Positions 44,852-53,348 of a DNA stretch of 64,000 nt are shown here, one piece after another. The first letter of the stretch is position 1. Each line of letters opens with the position of its first letter. The DNA comes from CAVRXQ01 sp963725215 (GTDB taxonomy: Bacteria; Actinomycetota; Acidimicrobiia; Acidimicrobiales; Bog-793), in the NCBI GenBank assembly GCA_963725215.1, contig CAVRXQ010000007.1:434001-498000 (forward strand), written 5' to 3'. The translations under genes were made by a program, and so were the position numbers. The notes under the pieces are model-generated. The model searched no databases, was not told where the DNA came from, and worked only from the letters and a program-made list of their open reading frames with translations.

Positions 44852-45685
44852 ATGCCCTACGTCACCGTCGGCAACGAGAACTCGAACCCAATCGAGCTTT
44901 ATTACGAAGATCATGGATCAGGCCAGCCAGTCGTTTTGATCCACGGCTACCCCCTCGACGGCCACTCATGGGAAAAGCAGCTCCCAGGGCTTCTCGCAGC
45001 AGGAAAACGTGTCATCACCTACGACCGGCGCGGGTTCGGGCAGTCGAGCCAGCCGACCGTCGGCTACGACTACGACACCTTCGCCGCCGACTTGAAAGTG
45101 CTCGTCGACACGCTCGACCTACGCGACGCGGTCCTCGGCGGGTTCTCGATGGGGACAGGCGAGGTGACCCGTTACCTCGGAACTTACGGATCGGATCGGG
45201 TGGGAAAGGCCGCGCTCTTCGGGCCGATCCCGCCGTTCTTGCTCCAGACAGACGACAACCCGAAAGGAGTGCCGAAGAGCGTCTTTGAGGGGTTCGAAGA
45301 GATGATCAAGAAGGACCGCTACGCGTGGTTCAAGTTCTTCTTCGACAACTTCTACAACGTCGACAAGTTCCACGGCACTCGCATCAGCGACGAGGCGTGG
45401 AACGCGAGCTTCCAGGTGGCAGCCGGAGCGGCCGCCTACGCGACCCTCGCCTGCGTGCCGACCTGGGGAACGGACTTTCGCGACGACCTCCCGAAGATCG
45501 ACGTCCCAATGCTCGTCGTCCAGGGCACCGAGGACCGCATCTTGCCGATCGAGGCCACCGGTCGGCGCCTTCCCGACCTCGTGAAAGACATCCGGTTCAT
45601 CGAGGTAGTGGGCGGACCGCACAACATCGGTTGGACGCATCCCGACGAGGTGAACAAGGCCTTCCTCGACTTCCTCTCGGGATGA
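44852..45685 (+). CDS. Alpha/beta-hydrolase, non-haem chloroperoxidase/esterase type
   Basis: A 277-residue hydrolase. HGYPLDGHSWEKQ (oxyanion region), YDRRGFGQSSQP, the nucleophile elbow GGFSMG (Ser99), the acid Asp in GTEDRILP and the base His in GGPHNIGWTH are the cofactor-free chloroperoxidase/arylesterase pattern. The natural reaction is probably ester hydrolysis. The ATG at 44852 follows GAGAGGAG. A hairpin lies just after the stop. Confidence 0.87.
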   Translation: MPYVTVGNENSNPIELYYEDHGSGQPVVLIHGYPLDGHSWEKQLPGLLAAGKRVITYDRRGFGQSSQPTVGYDYDTFAADLKVLVDTLDLRDAVLGGFSMGTGEVTRYLGTYGSDRVGKAALFGPIPPFLLQTDDNPKGVPKSVFEGFEEMIKKDRYAWFKFFFDNFYNVDKFHGTRISDEAWNASFQVAAGAAAYATLACVPTWGTDFRDDLPKIDVPMLVVQGTEDRILPIEATGRRLPDLVKDIRFIEVVGGPHNIGWTHPDEVNKAFLDFLSG

Positions 45686-45690
45686 ACCGT

Positions 45691-45708
45691 GACCGCCCAG
45701 CGGCGGTC
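45691..45708 (+). terminator. Hairpin after the chloroperoxidase-like gene
   Basis: Perfect 7-bp stem GACCGCC/GGCGGTC with a 4-base loop, 5 bases after the stop. No U-run follows, so termination strength is uncertain. Confidence 0.45.
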
Positions 45709-45774
45709 TAAGAGGCGCCGCTGCCCTCGGCGCTGCGCCTCGCCCCGTTGGCCGTTATGTGCATAATCGAGCTG

Positions 45775-46165
45775 ATGCCGGCTCCTGAAATAAGGGGCTT
45801 TCGCACATCTCGCTCTCGGTCACTGACCTTGAGAGAAGCCTTCGGTTCTACCGAGACTTACTCGGTCTCTCGGTGCTCGCGGAACCCTACGATGGGGCCG
45901 TCTTCGAGGGTCGCCAGGCCATCCTTCTTGCAGTACGGACGGGCCCTAGTCTCCAGCTGCATCAGGGAAACTCAGGCGCGGACTTTGACCCGTTGCGTGC
46001 GGATCTCGACCACATTTCTTTTTGGGTTGCGTCGTTGGATGACTTGTGGGCGTTCGCGGACCATCTCACCGCTGCAGGCCATCCACGCTCAGGGGTAAAA
46101 CCCCCGCCGGCTTCGGTCACTTCATCGAGACGCGCGACCCCGATGGTCCTGCGCTTCCAACATGA
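45775..46165 (+). pseudogene. VOC-family gene broken by two frameshifts
   Basis: Read with two frame changes, this gives a standard VOC protein. It starts MPAPEI from the ATG at 45775. After one missing base near 45791 it continues LSHISLSVTDLERSLRFYRDLLG through DFDPLRADLDHISFWV. After another change near 46101-46109 it ends GFGHFIETRDPDG and a stop at 46163-46165. Each single frame is interrupted, so no intact product is made. Its relatives are glyoxalase/dioxygenase-like proteins. Confidence 0.8.
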
Positions 46166-46238
46166 CTGAGGAGGGCGCCAGCAACCGCCGGGTTGGGTCG
46201 CCGTTCGGCACCTCTAGCGTGCCCTACGCCACACCCAT

Positions 46239-46964
46239 CTAGTCGCCCCACTGGATCACGACGCCGTCTCGACGCATCGTAAAGGTGAAGCCAAAGATGG
46301 AGCACGCGATTGCTCCGGCGGTAAGTGCCCAGGAAATACCTGTTCGTTCGAGAACAAACGCTTGAAGGGAAGACGTCAGAAGTACCCACAGCACAAGGCC
46401 AGCGTTTGTCATGAGGACGGCTGCCCACAGCAGTGACACTCGAACGAAGAATTGCTGGACCCTGGGTCGGGCGAGCAGTTCTGGATCAAGCGGACAAAAA
46501 TCGTGCGCAAACCGTTGTGTGAACGGTCGACGCACGATTGCCGATCCGATAAGCACCAAGGAGACAAGGACTCCCCAAGCCATCGGTTGAATGAAGTACA
46601 GCAGTGCGCTGCGGGTAATGAACGCGATCACGGTTCGGGCGGTCAATAGCGCGACGTCGAGAATCAACAAGGTCGAGATTCGATCCCCCCTCTTGATCCT
46701 GCGAGCGAGTGCGAGGGTTGACCATCCGAGCGCTGCTAGGAGTGCCGCTCGAAAGCCGGCGGTCATCAGTGCAAGGTAGAAGATGATGACAGGGGCGATG
46801 ACTGCCTCGAAGACCACAGGCAACGCGTGGCGAAACGCAGCGCGCGGCGATGGCATATGGAGAACAGGAGGGTTCCCGTCCGACGGAGCTAGGCGCATCG
46901 TCGGTAGTCCCGGACGCGCCCGAGACATCGGGCTGTTTGCTTGGCCGGAGCCGGATATTGCCAC
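46239..46964 (-). CDS. VC0807-like integral membrane protein
   Basis: A 241-residue protein with about six hydrophobic helices. The segment FEAVIAPVIIFYLALMTAGFRAALLAALGWS, followed by RRIKRGDRISTLLILDVALL and FIQPMAWG, matches the VC0807-family layout (unknown function, septation- or transport-like membrane proteins). The start is uncertain: GTG at 46964, or an internal Met around residue 23 or 37. It is monocistronic. Confidence 0.7.
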   Translation of the reverse strand: MAISGSGQANSPMSRARPGLPTMRLAPSDGNPPVLHMPSPRAAFRHALPVVFEAVIAPVIIFYLALMTAGFRAALLAALGWSTLALARRIKRGDRISTLLILDVALLTARTVIAFITRSALLYFIQPMAWGVLVSLVLIGSAIVRRPFTQRFAHDFCPLDPELLARPRVQQFFVRVSLLWAAVLMTNAGLVLWVLLTSSLQAFVLERTGISWALTAGAIACSIFGFTFTMRRDGVVIQWGD

Positions 46965-47326
46965 AGGTGCGACCTTCCATCGTCATACATCTTGACGACT
47001 TCCGGCCGCCCGAAGTTGAGCGTACCTCGGATCGCGGTGCTTTCTCGCGGGCTCGGAGACGCATTAGGCGAACCTCGGCTGCCTCACACCCCGTTTAAAT
47101 GCCCCACGTCGGCGACGATGACTTCGCCGAAAAGCCCCTGGAAGTGCCCCAGAAATGCTCTGAACTTGGGGTCAACAGTCTGTCCCGACCGGGCCGTAAG
47201 AGCGCGACAACGAACGGGGTCGCGCTCAGGGGCACTTGTCGAGGGCGCGGATCGTCGGATGCGGCGCTCTCGTAACCGCCGTGCAACCATCCTTGGCGTA
47301 AGAAAAAAAAGACGGGCAGCAAGGGG
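46965..47326. other. Gap upstream of the lipoprotein gene
   Basis: About 360 bases without a supportable gene. A run of eight A residues lies near 47303-47310, just before the lipoprotein ribosome site. No promoter boxes are clear. Confidence 0.4.
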
Positions 47327-47965
47327 ATGTCGATTCCGATCAACCGAAGACATACGGCGCGAACCGCTTCCACTGCGCTCGCACTCGGGACGGTGGCGCT
47401 GATTTTCGCCGCCTGTAGCGGCTCGGCCGGCCCGGGGGTGGCGAGCCTTGGGCACCACTCGAGTCATTCGAGCCCGACCGGAAAGGTGACGTCGCCGCAA
47501 AAGTCATCACCGAACAACAACAGCGCCGGCGCTTCGGGGAGCACGATCGGCATGGGAGGGGTGACGTTGAAGTTCGCCGTCTGCATGCGTGCCCACGGCA
47601 TGCCGAACTTCCCCGACCCGAATAGTCAGGGCGAGGTCAGCCTCAGCAACGTCAACCCGAACTCGACTATCTACACCGACGCGCAGAAGGCCTGCGTGAA
47701 GTACACAGGAGCGAGGGGGAAGCCGCCGTCCTCGGCGCAGCAGCAGCGGTTTCTCGCGCGCGCCGTCAAGTTTGCGCAGTGCATGCGTAGCCACGGCATC
47801 ACGGACTATCCGGATCCGACGGTCGGCGCCAACGGCGCGATCAGTACATCGATCCGCGCAGGTCAGGGAAGCAACCTGAACCCGAACAACCCGCAGTTCC
47901 AGAAGGCGCAGAAGGCGTGCGGAATTGGCGGGAAGGGGGGCAGCGGTGTCGGCCTCACGCCATGA
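47327..47965 (+). CDS. Secreted lipoprotein with two CMRxHG repeats
   Basis: A 212-residue exported protein with a basic N-terminus, hydrophobic core and lipobox LIFAACS (Cys30). A Ser/Asn/Gly-rich linker (31-75) leads to two copies of a cysteine motif: FAVCMRAHGMPNFPDP and FAQCMRSHGITDYPDP. Each is followed by a second Cys in an AQKAC segment. So it has a tandem module of about 60 residues with two Cys and one conserved His each. Similar lipoproteins occur in actinobacteria near MacB-type efflux genes; the function is unknown. The ATG at 47327 follows AAGGGG. Confidence 0.8.
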   Translation: MSIPINRRHTARTASTALALGTVALIFAACSGSAGPGVASLGHHSSHSSPTGKVTSPQKSSPNNNSAGASGSTIGMGGVTLKFAVCMRAHGMPNFPDPNSQGEVSLSNVNPNSTIYTDAQKACVKYTGARGKPPSSAQQQRFLARAVKFAQCMRSHGITDYPDPTVGANGAISTSIRAGQGSNLNPNNPQFQKAQKACGIGGKGGSGVGLTP

Positions 47966-48142
47966 GCCGTGCCGGGTCCCGTAGCGCACGACTGTCCTCT
48001 TAGCGCGCGCTCGCTGTGCCCGCGCCTCAAGCCGGCACTGTTGTCTACGAGCAGATCTTTCGGTTCGGCGGTTTCGCTCGGCTTCCACCTGACTCGGATC
48101 CACAGCGCGTAACGACGGATCGGGAACCCAACGCGCGTCCCC

Positions 48143-48184
48143 TAATGCGCGTCGAGACAGGTCGTCGCGACTGACCTCGACCGC
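48143..48184 (+). repeat. Dispersed 42-bp repeat, copy 2
   Basis: Matches 42517-42558 with four substitutions and no gaps, in the same orientation, 5.6 kb apart. It lies between the lipoprotein gene and the convergent VOC gene. Confidence 0.7.
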
Positions 48185-48228
48185 CGGATCTGCAACAGTC
48201 CTCACCCTCTCACTTTTCCGCGAACGGG

Positions 48229-48600
48229 CTACTCCGGCAGGTGACAGACCGCCTCGACGTTGTTGCCATCAGGGTCACGAACGAAAGCGCCGTAGTAGTT
48301 GGGGTGGTACTCCGGCCATAACCGGGGCTCGTTGAGCGTGCTCGCTCCCATTCGGATCGCTGCGTCGAAGAATGCACGTACGGCAGCCCGATCGGGCGCG
48401 ACAAATGCAATGTGGCACTCTCGAAACCCTTCGCCCGTCGCCCGAGGTCCGATCCAGAACTCCGGCTTCGTCGCGACGCCGAAGCCGATGACCTTTCCGA
48501 AGTCCATCACTCGTTCACCGCCGAGCGGAGCGAGGACGGCGTCGTAGAAAGCCGCGCTCGATGCAGGATCGGCGCACTGGATCGAGAGGTGGTCGAGCAT
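48229..48600 (-). CDS. VOC-superfamily protein
   Basis: A 123-residue VOC protein: LDHLSIQCADPASSAAFYDAVLAPLG, FWIGPRATGEGFRECHIAF and FVRDPDGNNVEAVCH. The possible metal residues (His in LDHLSI, Glu in NVEAVC) are in place. It resembles glyoxalase/extradiol dioxygenase-like proteins in which His-tagged ends mark the two modules. ATG start at 48600. It is monocistronic. Confidence 0.82.
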   Translation of the reverse strand: MLDHLSIQCADPASSAAFYDAVLAPLGGERVMDFGKVIGFGVATKPEFWIGPRATGEGFRECHIAFVAPDRAAVRAFFDAAIRMGASTLNEPRLWPEYHPNYYGAFVRDPDGNNVEAVCHLPE

Positions 48601-48742
48601 GGTGCCATCCTTGCCTAGCTGAGCGGCGTCCCCAAATGTTCAGCGAGGTCTCGCATCGCATGCCCCCAACAATGGAGTGAGGAGATACGCAGTCGGTACC
48701 CGCCGCTTGTTTCGTCGACGCGATTAACAGCCTTGCTGATCC

Positions 48743-49186
48743 TTAGCTCCCAACAACCTCTCGAGCTTCGTGAGCTTCCTTGTACTTGCGATGCAGCTCA
48801 AGGATGTACTCATGCGAAGCGCCAGCGGTCGGCACATTCGGATGGTGGTGTCGGCACAAAATAAACGGAGTTCCTTCTAAGGGGTGATGGCCAATCCTCC
48901 AGCACCCCTTTGTGTGGCAATTGACCTTACGGACACCGGTATATACCCCGATGCCGACCGCGCTGATGAGCGTCGCCTCGCCAATGTCCGAACCGAAACC
49001 GGACCAGAAGTTGTAGTAGAGGTCCGGCCCTCCGTGCAGTAAGCCGGTATGAAGCGCCAGCCAATGGCGCACGACATCGAAGAATGCTATGAGAAAGGCA
49101 ACTCCCACCACGAGCACGAGGAGGAAAAGGCCAACACCTAGCCTCCTCGAGTGGCCGTCCCTCACGATTTCGGAGTCGACTGCCAT
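48743..49186 (-). CDS. Membrane protein with Cys/His-rich cytoplasmic tail
   Basis: A 147-residue protein with a hydrophobic helix at about 17-37, a second weak helix at about 66-82 (DIGEATLISAVGIGVYTGV), then a tail with VNCHTKGCWRIGHHPL and ILCRHHHPN. The tail has three Cys and six or more His in about 30 residues and could bind zinc. It ends with a charged helix (EYILELHRKYKEAHEA). I associate this tail type with actinobacteria and their phages, but have no function for it. The ATG at 49186 is favoured over an in-frame start 25 codons upstream. Confidence 0.6.
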   Translation of the reverse strand: MAVDSEIVRDGHSRRLGVGLFLLVLVVGVAFLIAFFDVVRHWLALHTGLLHGGPDLYYNFWSGFGSDIGEATLISAVGIGVYTGVRKVNCHTKGCWRIGHHPLEGTPFILCRHHHPNVPTAGASHEYILELHRKYKEAHEAREVVGS

Positions 49187-49468
49187 CCCGTCGCCAGGAA
49201 ACGAAGTTGAGGCAGACGTGGTCTTTTCGGTCTCACCACGGGGATCGGACACCGTCCACACAGTTTATGGGGATGGAAGATCGTCGAATATCATCCCGAG
49301 CCCCTGCGCGCCCGAACTCTTCATATGGCTGTAGCCCTCACGCCCTATGACGGCCAGAACTGCGCGCCCAGCGAGCGTCCTCAAAGCCGAGGCGGGTTAC
49401 CTGCATCCGTTGCCGATTCGGCTGCGGGCACGCGATGCTGAGATCCCAAACGGGAGAGGAGCGGTGAC

Positions 49469-49750
49469 ATGGCGATGGGCTTGTATTTCCGACCGTCCGG
49501 GTTCACTCCGGCCGTTTACGACGCCACGATCAAACAGCTGGAAGAAGCGGGAGCGGGATTCGGCTCGGTGCCCGGGCGCACATTTCACTGCGCGATGGAG
49601 GTCGACGGAGCGATCCACGTTTTTGATGTGTGGGACTCGATGGAGCAATTCGAGAAGTTTGGGGAGACGCTCGTTCCGATCATGACCAGCGCCGGCGTCG
49701 ACCCTGGCCAGCCTCAGGTCTCGAAGATCCATAACGTCAAGAACGGCTAG
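49469..49750 (+). CDS. ABM-like (dimeric alpha-beta barrel) small protein
   Basis: A 93-residue protein with a ferredoxin-like fold pattern: LYFRPSGFTPAVYDATIKQLEEAGAG, a central HCAMEVDGAIHVFDVWDSMEQFEKFGETL and a short tail. It resembles antibiotic-biosynthesis-monooxygenase-like stand-alone domains; no catalytic claim is possible. GAGAGGAG precedes the ATG at 49469. Confidence 0.7.
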   Translation: MAMGLYFRPSGFTPAVYDATIKQLEEAGAGFGSVPGRTFHCAMEVDGAIHVFDVWDSMEQFEKFGETLVPIMTSAGVDPGQPQVSKIHNVKNG

Positions 49751-50350
49751 TTCGCCGGTGCTCGAGCTTCGCAACTAAGGATTACAGCTCGCTGAAACGA
49801 GTGTCCATCAACGACGGCACGTTGGATCACCGCGTTCGCGCTAGGCGTCCGGTACCGGACCTTTTCGTGAGTCGCCTCACACGTAATTGCCGCGCATTGT
49901 GAAAGCGAATAACGCCGAATCGGCGTGCCGTGCGAATGCCTCCACCGGCGTCGTGCGCTCGCCGACGTCGGTGGAGGAGTCTCCGAGATCGAAGTCCCGA
50001 ACGGTAGGTGACACGTTCGAGGCGACGAGTCGGCAGCACATGTAGCGGCGCACCTTCACGCGCGGAGCCACGGAAACGAAGCTCCGATTGCTGTGCTCAG
50101 GGTCAGCTTTAGCGTGGAATCACGCGTACTGGCGTCGCGGCCACCAGTACGCGGCCCGCACAGCGCCAGCGACGCCGCGAGGAAGATCCCCATCTAGGCC
50201 CACTGGAACGCGCCGAAAATCCGTCGCCGGGGCCCTCGCTCAATCCCAACTCGCCGCAGTTGAAAGCTGCGCAGAGCGCTTGTAAGTCGATCTCGCCATT
50301 CGGACACTGAGCGCGAGCAATGTGGTCCAAAGCTGGACACACTGAGGTCG
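49751..50350. other. Gap with no supportable gene
   Basis: About 600 bases. A 64-codon minus-strand frame (49877-50071) and a 77-codon one (50109-50342) are open but have no family signature or ribosome site. This may be degraded coding DNA. Confidence 0.4.
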
Positions 50351-51109
50351 TTAGCGCGTCGACGTTTGATCAACTGGTTTTGATTGCCCGCTGGAATTCT
50401 CTCCTTCGACAAATCTGGCAATTGATTTGATGCTCGACATAATTTCTGCGGGGAAAACAATCGTTGAATTGTGATCCGTAGCAATCTCGGCGAGAACTTG
50501 AAGGTTGCGTAATTGGAGTGCAATCGGATTTGCGGCGATGATTTGCGCGGCTTCGGCGAGTTTTCCCACGCTGAGAGCTTCGCCCTCTGCGTCAATGATG
50601 CGCGCTCGCTTTTCTCGCTCGGCTTCTGCTTGTCGTGCCATCGCGCGTTGCATGGATTCTGGTAGTTCGATGTCCTTTAGCTCGATTCGCTGAACTAGGA
50701 CACCCCAATTGGCAGCGGTATGTTCCAGAATTGCCAGGATCTTGGTGTTGATGTCGGTGGTGTTCGTCAGCACTTCGTCGAGGTGATGTTGGCCCACCAC
50801 GTTGCGAACGGTGGTCTGGGCAATTTGGTAGATCGCGGACTCAACGTCCTGTATCTCAATGAGCGACTTCACCGCGTCCACGCGTCGGTAATAGGCGACG
50901 GCAGCAACTCCAATCGACACATTGTCTCTGGTTATGACTTGCTGTGACTCCACAGGAAGGGTGAACGTGCGTAGATCGACTAGGCGGACCGAGTCGAACA
51001 GAGGGACAACGAAGGCGAGTCCTGGAGGCTTGGTCCCGCGAAGCTTGCCGAGCCGGAATACGACGCCTTGCTGGTACTGGCGAACAATCCTTACGCCGAT
51101 TGATGGCAT
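50351..51109 (-). CDS. Slipin / SPFH (band 7) domain protein lacking the usual membrane hairpin
   Basis: A 252-residue protein: RIVRQYQQGVVFRLGKLRGTKPPGLAFVVP, VDLRTFTLPVESQQVITRDNVSIGVAAVAYYRR and the helical tail MQRAMARQAEAEREKRARIIDAEGE are typical slipin sequences. Normal slipins start with a hydrophobic hairpin of about 30 residues; here the protein starts right at the SPFH domain, and the upstream in-frame sequence is not hydrophobic. It may be shortened but still oligomerise, or be impaired. GGAG precedes the ATG. Confidence 0.82.
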   Translation of the reverse strand: MPSIGVRIVRQYQQGVVFRLGKLRGTKPPGLAFVVPLFDSVRLVDLRTFTLPVESQQVITRDNVSIGVAAVAYYRRVDAVKSLIEIQDVESAIYQIAQTTVRNVVGQHHLDEVLTNTTDINTKILAILEHTAANWGVLVQRIELKDIELPESMQRAMARQAEAEREKRARIIDAEGEALSVGKLAEAAQIIAANPIALQLRNLQVLAEIATDHNSTIVFPAEIMSSIKSIARFVEGENSSGQSKPVDQTSTR

Positions 51110-51238
51110 GTGGACTCCGTGGCTTTCGTGTAGATAAGGACAGCGTTGCGGACCTGGACCTCTAGGACATGCATAGGTGATCTCCTCCCTGTTACGTTCG
51201 AACTCGTAGAGGCGGCTACTTCCCTCTCATCCTCACCT

Positions 51239-51323
51239 CTTCGTATTTTGATTTCTCCTGGCGCTCCGCATTCGATCGAGAATGTCAGCGAAGAGCCACT
51301 GATCTACGTGTCCGCGACCGGCG
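51239..51323 (+). pseudogene. Cupin-domain fragment
   Basis: A short in-frame stretch reads LISPGAPHSIENV followed by EEPLIYVSAT. This is the conserved second motif of small cupins (PGxxHxxxN...EPLxxL). The first cupin motif is absent and the frame decays on both sides. It is a relic between the slipin and the channel-like gene. Confidence 0.5.
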
Positions 51324-51326
51324 CTA

Positions 51327-52016
51327 TCAGCTCAAGATGTTCACCGCCCGCGAGATCACGACGGCCACAGTTACTAGTGACGCGAGGGCTTGCAGCATCA
51401 TGAGCAGCTTCGCCCAGTCGGTAAGCGGCATGGTGTCGGTCGGACTGAAGGCGGTGGCGTTGGTGAACGACGTATAGAGGTAGTCGAGAAATCTCGGTGT
51501 CCACCCGGGGGACGAGCCCGGTACCGACATCTGGGGGAAGAGGAAATCTGGCCGGCGGTGCCCGGGGAGCTGCCGAGTGGCAGGACCACCACGATCGAGC
51601 TCCCAATACCAGAGCCCGAACACGATGATGTTGGTGAGCCAGATGGGCACCGACGCGTAGACGAGTGGCCGACCTGTGGTCTTAGACACATAGAGGAGCG
51701 CGTGGATGAGCTCGGTGAGCGAGACCACGTTGGCGACGGTGATGAGCGCGATCAGCGCGACGCCGACGACACGGAGTCTTGATTCTTCCTTGGAGATTCG
51801 CCCGGGGTTGGCGATGAGGAGAACCAAGATCAGCGCCCCTTCCAAGGAAGGGATGAGGGCCCGGTTCCCTAGCCCTCGGACGACGCTGTCGGGCAAGAGG
51901 AGTTGCAGCGTGATCGCGGCGAGCACAGCAAGCAATTCGGGCCAGCGGGGCTCGCTCGGGCAGGCAATGCCCCAGGCGGCGGCGTCGTCTCGGCTGCGCA
52001 TCGGCGCACCGTCCAT
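51327..52016 (-). CDS. Multi-helix membrane protein with ion-channel-like C-terminus
   Basis: A 229-residue protein with about six hydrophobic segments. The last two flank a loop, FLDYLYTSFTNATAFSPTDTMPLTDWAKLLMMLQALASLVTV. This looks like the pore-loop and final helix of two-TM channels, but without a TVGYG selectivity filter. Similar actinobacterial proteins are annotated as DUF1345-like; I cannot assign transport. The start is probably ATG at 52016 or an internal Met at residue 6. Confidence 0.65.
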   Translation of the reverse strand: MDGAPMRSRDDAAAWGIACPSEPRWPELLAVLAAITLQLLLPDSVVRGLGNRALIPSLEGALILVLLIANPGRISKEESRLRVVGVALIALITVANVVSLTELIHALLYVSKTTGRPLVYASVPIWLTNIIVFGLWYWELDRGGPATRQLPGHRRPDFLFPQMSVPGSSPGWTPRFLDYLYTSFTNATAFSPTDTMPLTDWAKLLMMLQALASLVTVAVVISRAVNILS

Positions 52017-52236
52017 CGAGCCACGGTACCGAGATCGCGGCGGCAGATCAGGGATGGCGGGGCGGTCGTTCCGCGCGAAGACCTGGCCATGGACGAAAGC
52101 GGGGCGGAAAGACCTTTTAGACCGTTTCGGAACTCAGAACGCCCGACAACTTTCATTCAAGCGCGGGGCTCGCGGGTCTCGGAACGTCCCGAACCACGGG
52201 GTACGAAAGGTCGAAACGGCATCACCGCCGACCGAG

Positions 52237-52313
52237 GGCTTCGTCCTTACTCACTTTCTCGTGGTGTCCGACCAAGACCGATCGCGGGAATTCTACCGGT
52301 CGTTGTTCGGCGG
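52237..52313 (+). pseudogene. N-terminal VOC-gene fragment
   Basis: One frame reads GFVLTHFLVVSDQDRSREFY and RSLFGG, the first beta-alpha unit of a VOC protein. Sequence after this point is unrelated. It is a truncated relic. Confidence 0.55.
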
Positions 52314-52329
52314 CGGCTTCGGCCTCCTG

Positions 52330-52370
52330 GGACGGCACGTCGAACTGCCACCCGAACAAGTCGCCGAATT
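52330..52370 (-). pseudogene. Short VOC-like fragment on the opposite strand
   Basis: The minus strand reads FGDLFGWQFDVPS, the hallmark of another VOC subgroup (FYGxLFGWxFD). It is preceded in frame by a stop. Only about 13 codons are recognisable, so the evidence is thin. Confidence 0.35.
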
Positions 52371-52937
52371 ACTTCCTCAAATGATTGGGCGCGCCCGAAA
52401 AGCCGGGTCGTTGTCAGAACGTCTCCACAACGTCGGCGCGTTCCTCCGGCGACGCGACCAGCTTGCCACTGGGAAGGGCGAGGGTGCTCTCGAACATTCA
52501 GCTTGGGCGGAGCATCGACGTATCCCAAACCAGGTTGCGCACAATCCTTTGCGCGTCATCCTTCGGCACGTGTGCTGCGCGCCCGCAGCTCGCCGGGATG
52601 CACGATCAGGGGCTCCCGCACAGGCGCCGATCGACGAGCATGCGTGCCCGGATGCGTGGGCCGTAATTCTGTGCGCCCGCGCCTCAGGAGCGTTACGGGG
52701 CAGTGCAGTGGGTCGCCTTGGCCGCCGAGCCGTTGACCGCCCCAGGCTCTACATGGCCAGCACAGGACAAAAGCGGTCACAGGAGTCTGCTAAGTCGGAT
52801 GGCGATGGACATCGTCGCCATTGCGCTCTCGAGCTCGGCGACCGCATCCGTCTCTCCGGCGCTCCACAACTGTCCCCAAACGTCCACCAGCTCCGACGCC
52901 TACCACTGTCCGCAAACGCCGGAAGGGAGCGACGCTC
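52371..52937. other. Gap of degraded sequence before the VapBC operon
   Basis: About 570 bases with no intact gene. Two related segments (ACTGTCC-C/G-CAAACG) occur near 52868 and 52907, a weak tandem similarity. No RNA gene is seen. Confidence 0.35.
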
Positions 52938-53348
52938 TCACTCCTGTTGTGTTCCACGGTCGAGGCTGATGCCGATCACCTCCGCAACCCGATTCATGTC
53001 GACATCGAAGGCCAAGAGTGTCGCGCCGTGGCGCAGCGCGACGGCAGCGATCATGCAGTCGATCATTCCTCGCGGGGTGACACCGACTCGTCGGCACGCT
53101 CTGTAGATGTCCGCGGCCGCATCGAAGTCGACAACCGTGTCGAAGGTGAGCAAGGCGTATCTGAGCAAGAGCCGGCGCAGATCCATCTCGCGTTCGCCAG
53201 TCCGGGCACCTGCGGCGAGCTCCATGACAACCGGCTCAGTAACCGCGATGGGCCCTTCATCGGTGATGAGCTGCGTGAGGCGACGGTCGACCGGACTACC
53301 GGATGCCCGGTCGTACTGCACCCAAGCCGAGGTGTCGACCAGGATCAT
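52938..53348 (-). CDS. vapC: PIN-domain ribonuclease toxin (VapC)
   Basis: A 136-residue PIN domain. Acidic active-site residues are visible: Asp5 (LVDTSAW), Glu43 (VVMELAAG), Asp97 (MIDCMIAA) and Asp115 (LLAFDVD). VapC toxins cleave specific RNAs, often tRNAs. The start ATG overlaps the vapB stop (ATGA), giving the classic antitoxin-toxin pair. Confidence 0.92.
   Translation of the reverse strand: MILVDTSAWVQYDRASGSPVDRRLTQLITDEGPIAVTEPVVMELAAGARTGEREMDLRRLLLRYALLTFDTVVDFDAAADIYRACRRVGVTPRGMIDCMIAAVALRHGATLLAFDVDMNRVAEVIGISLDRGTQQE

Noticed and set aside
49877..50071. 64-codon minus-strand frame with a plausible-looking protein
   Set aside because: No start signal, no family and overlapping alternatives in the same gap.
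50318..50345. Short imperfect palindrome (GTCCA...TGGAC) considered as a transposon end
   Set aside because: No matching second end and no transposase fragment beside it.
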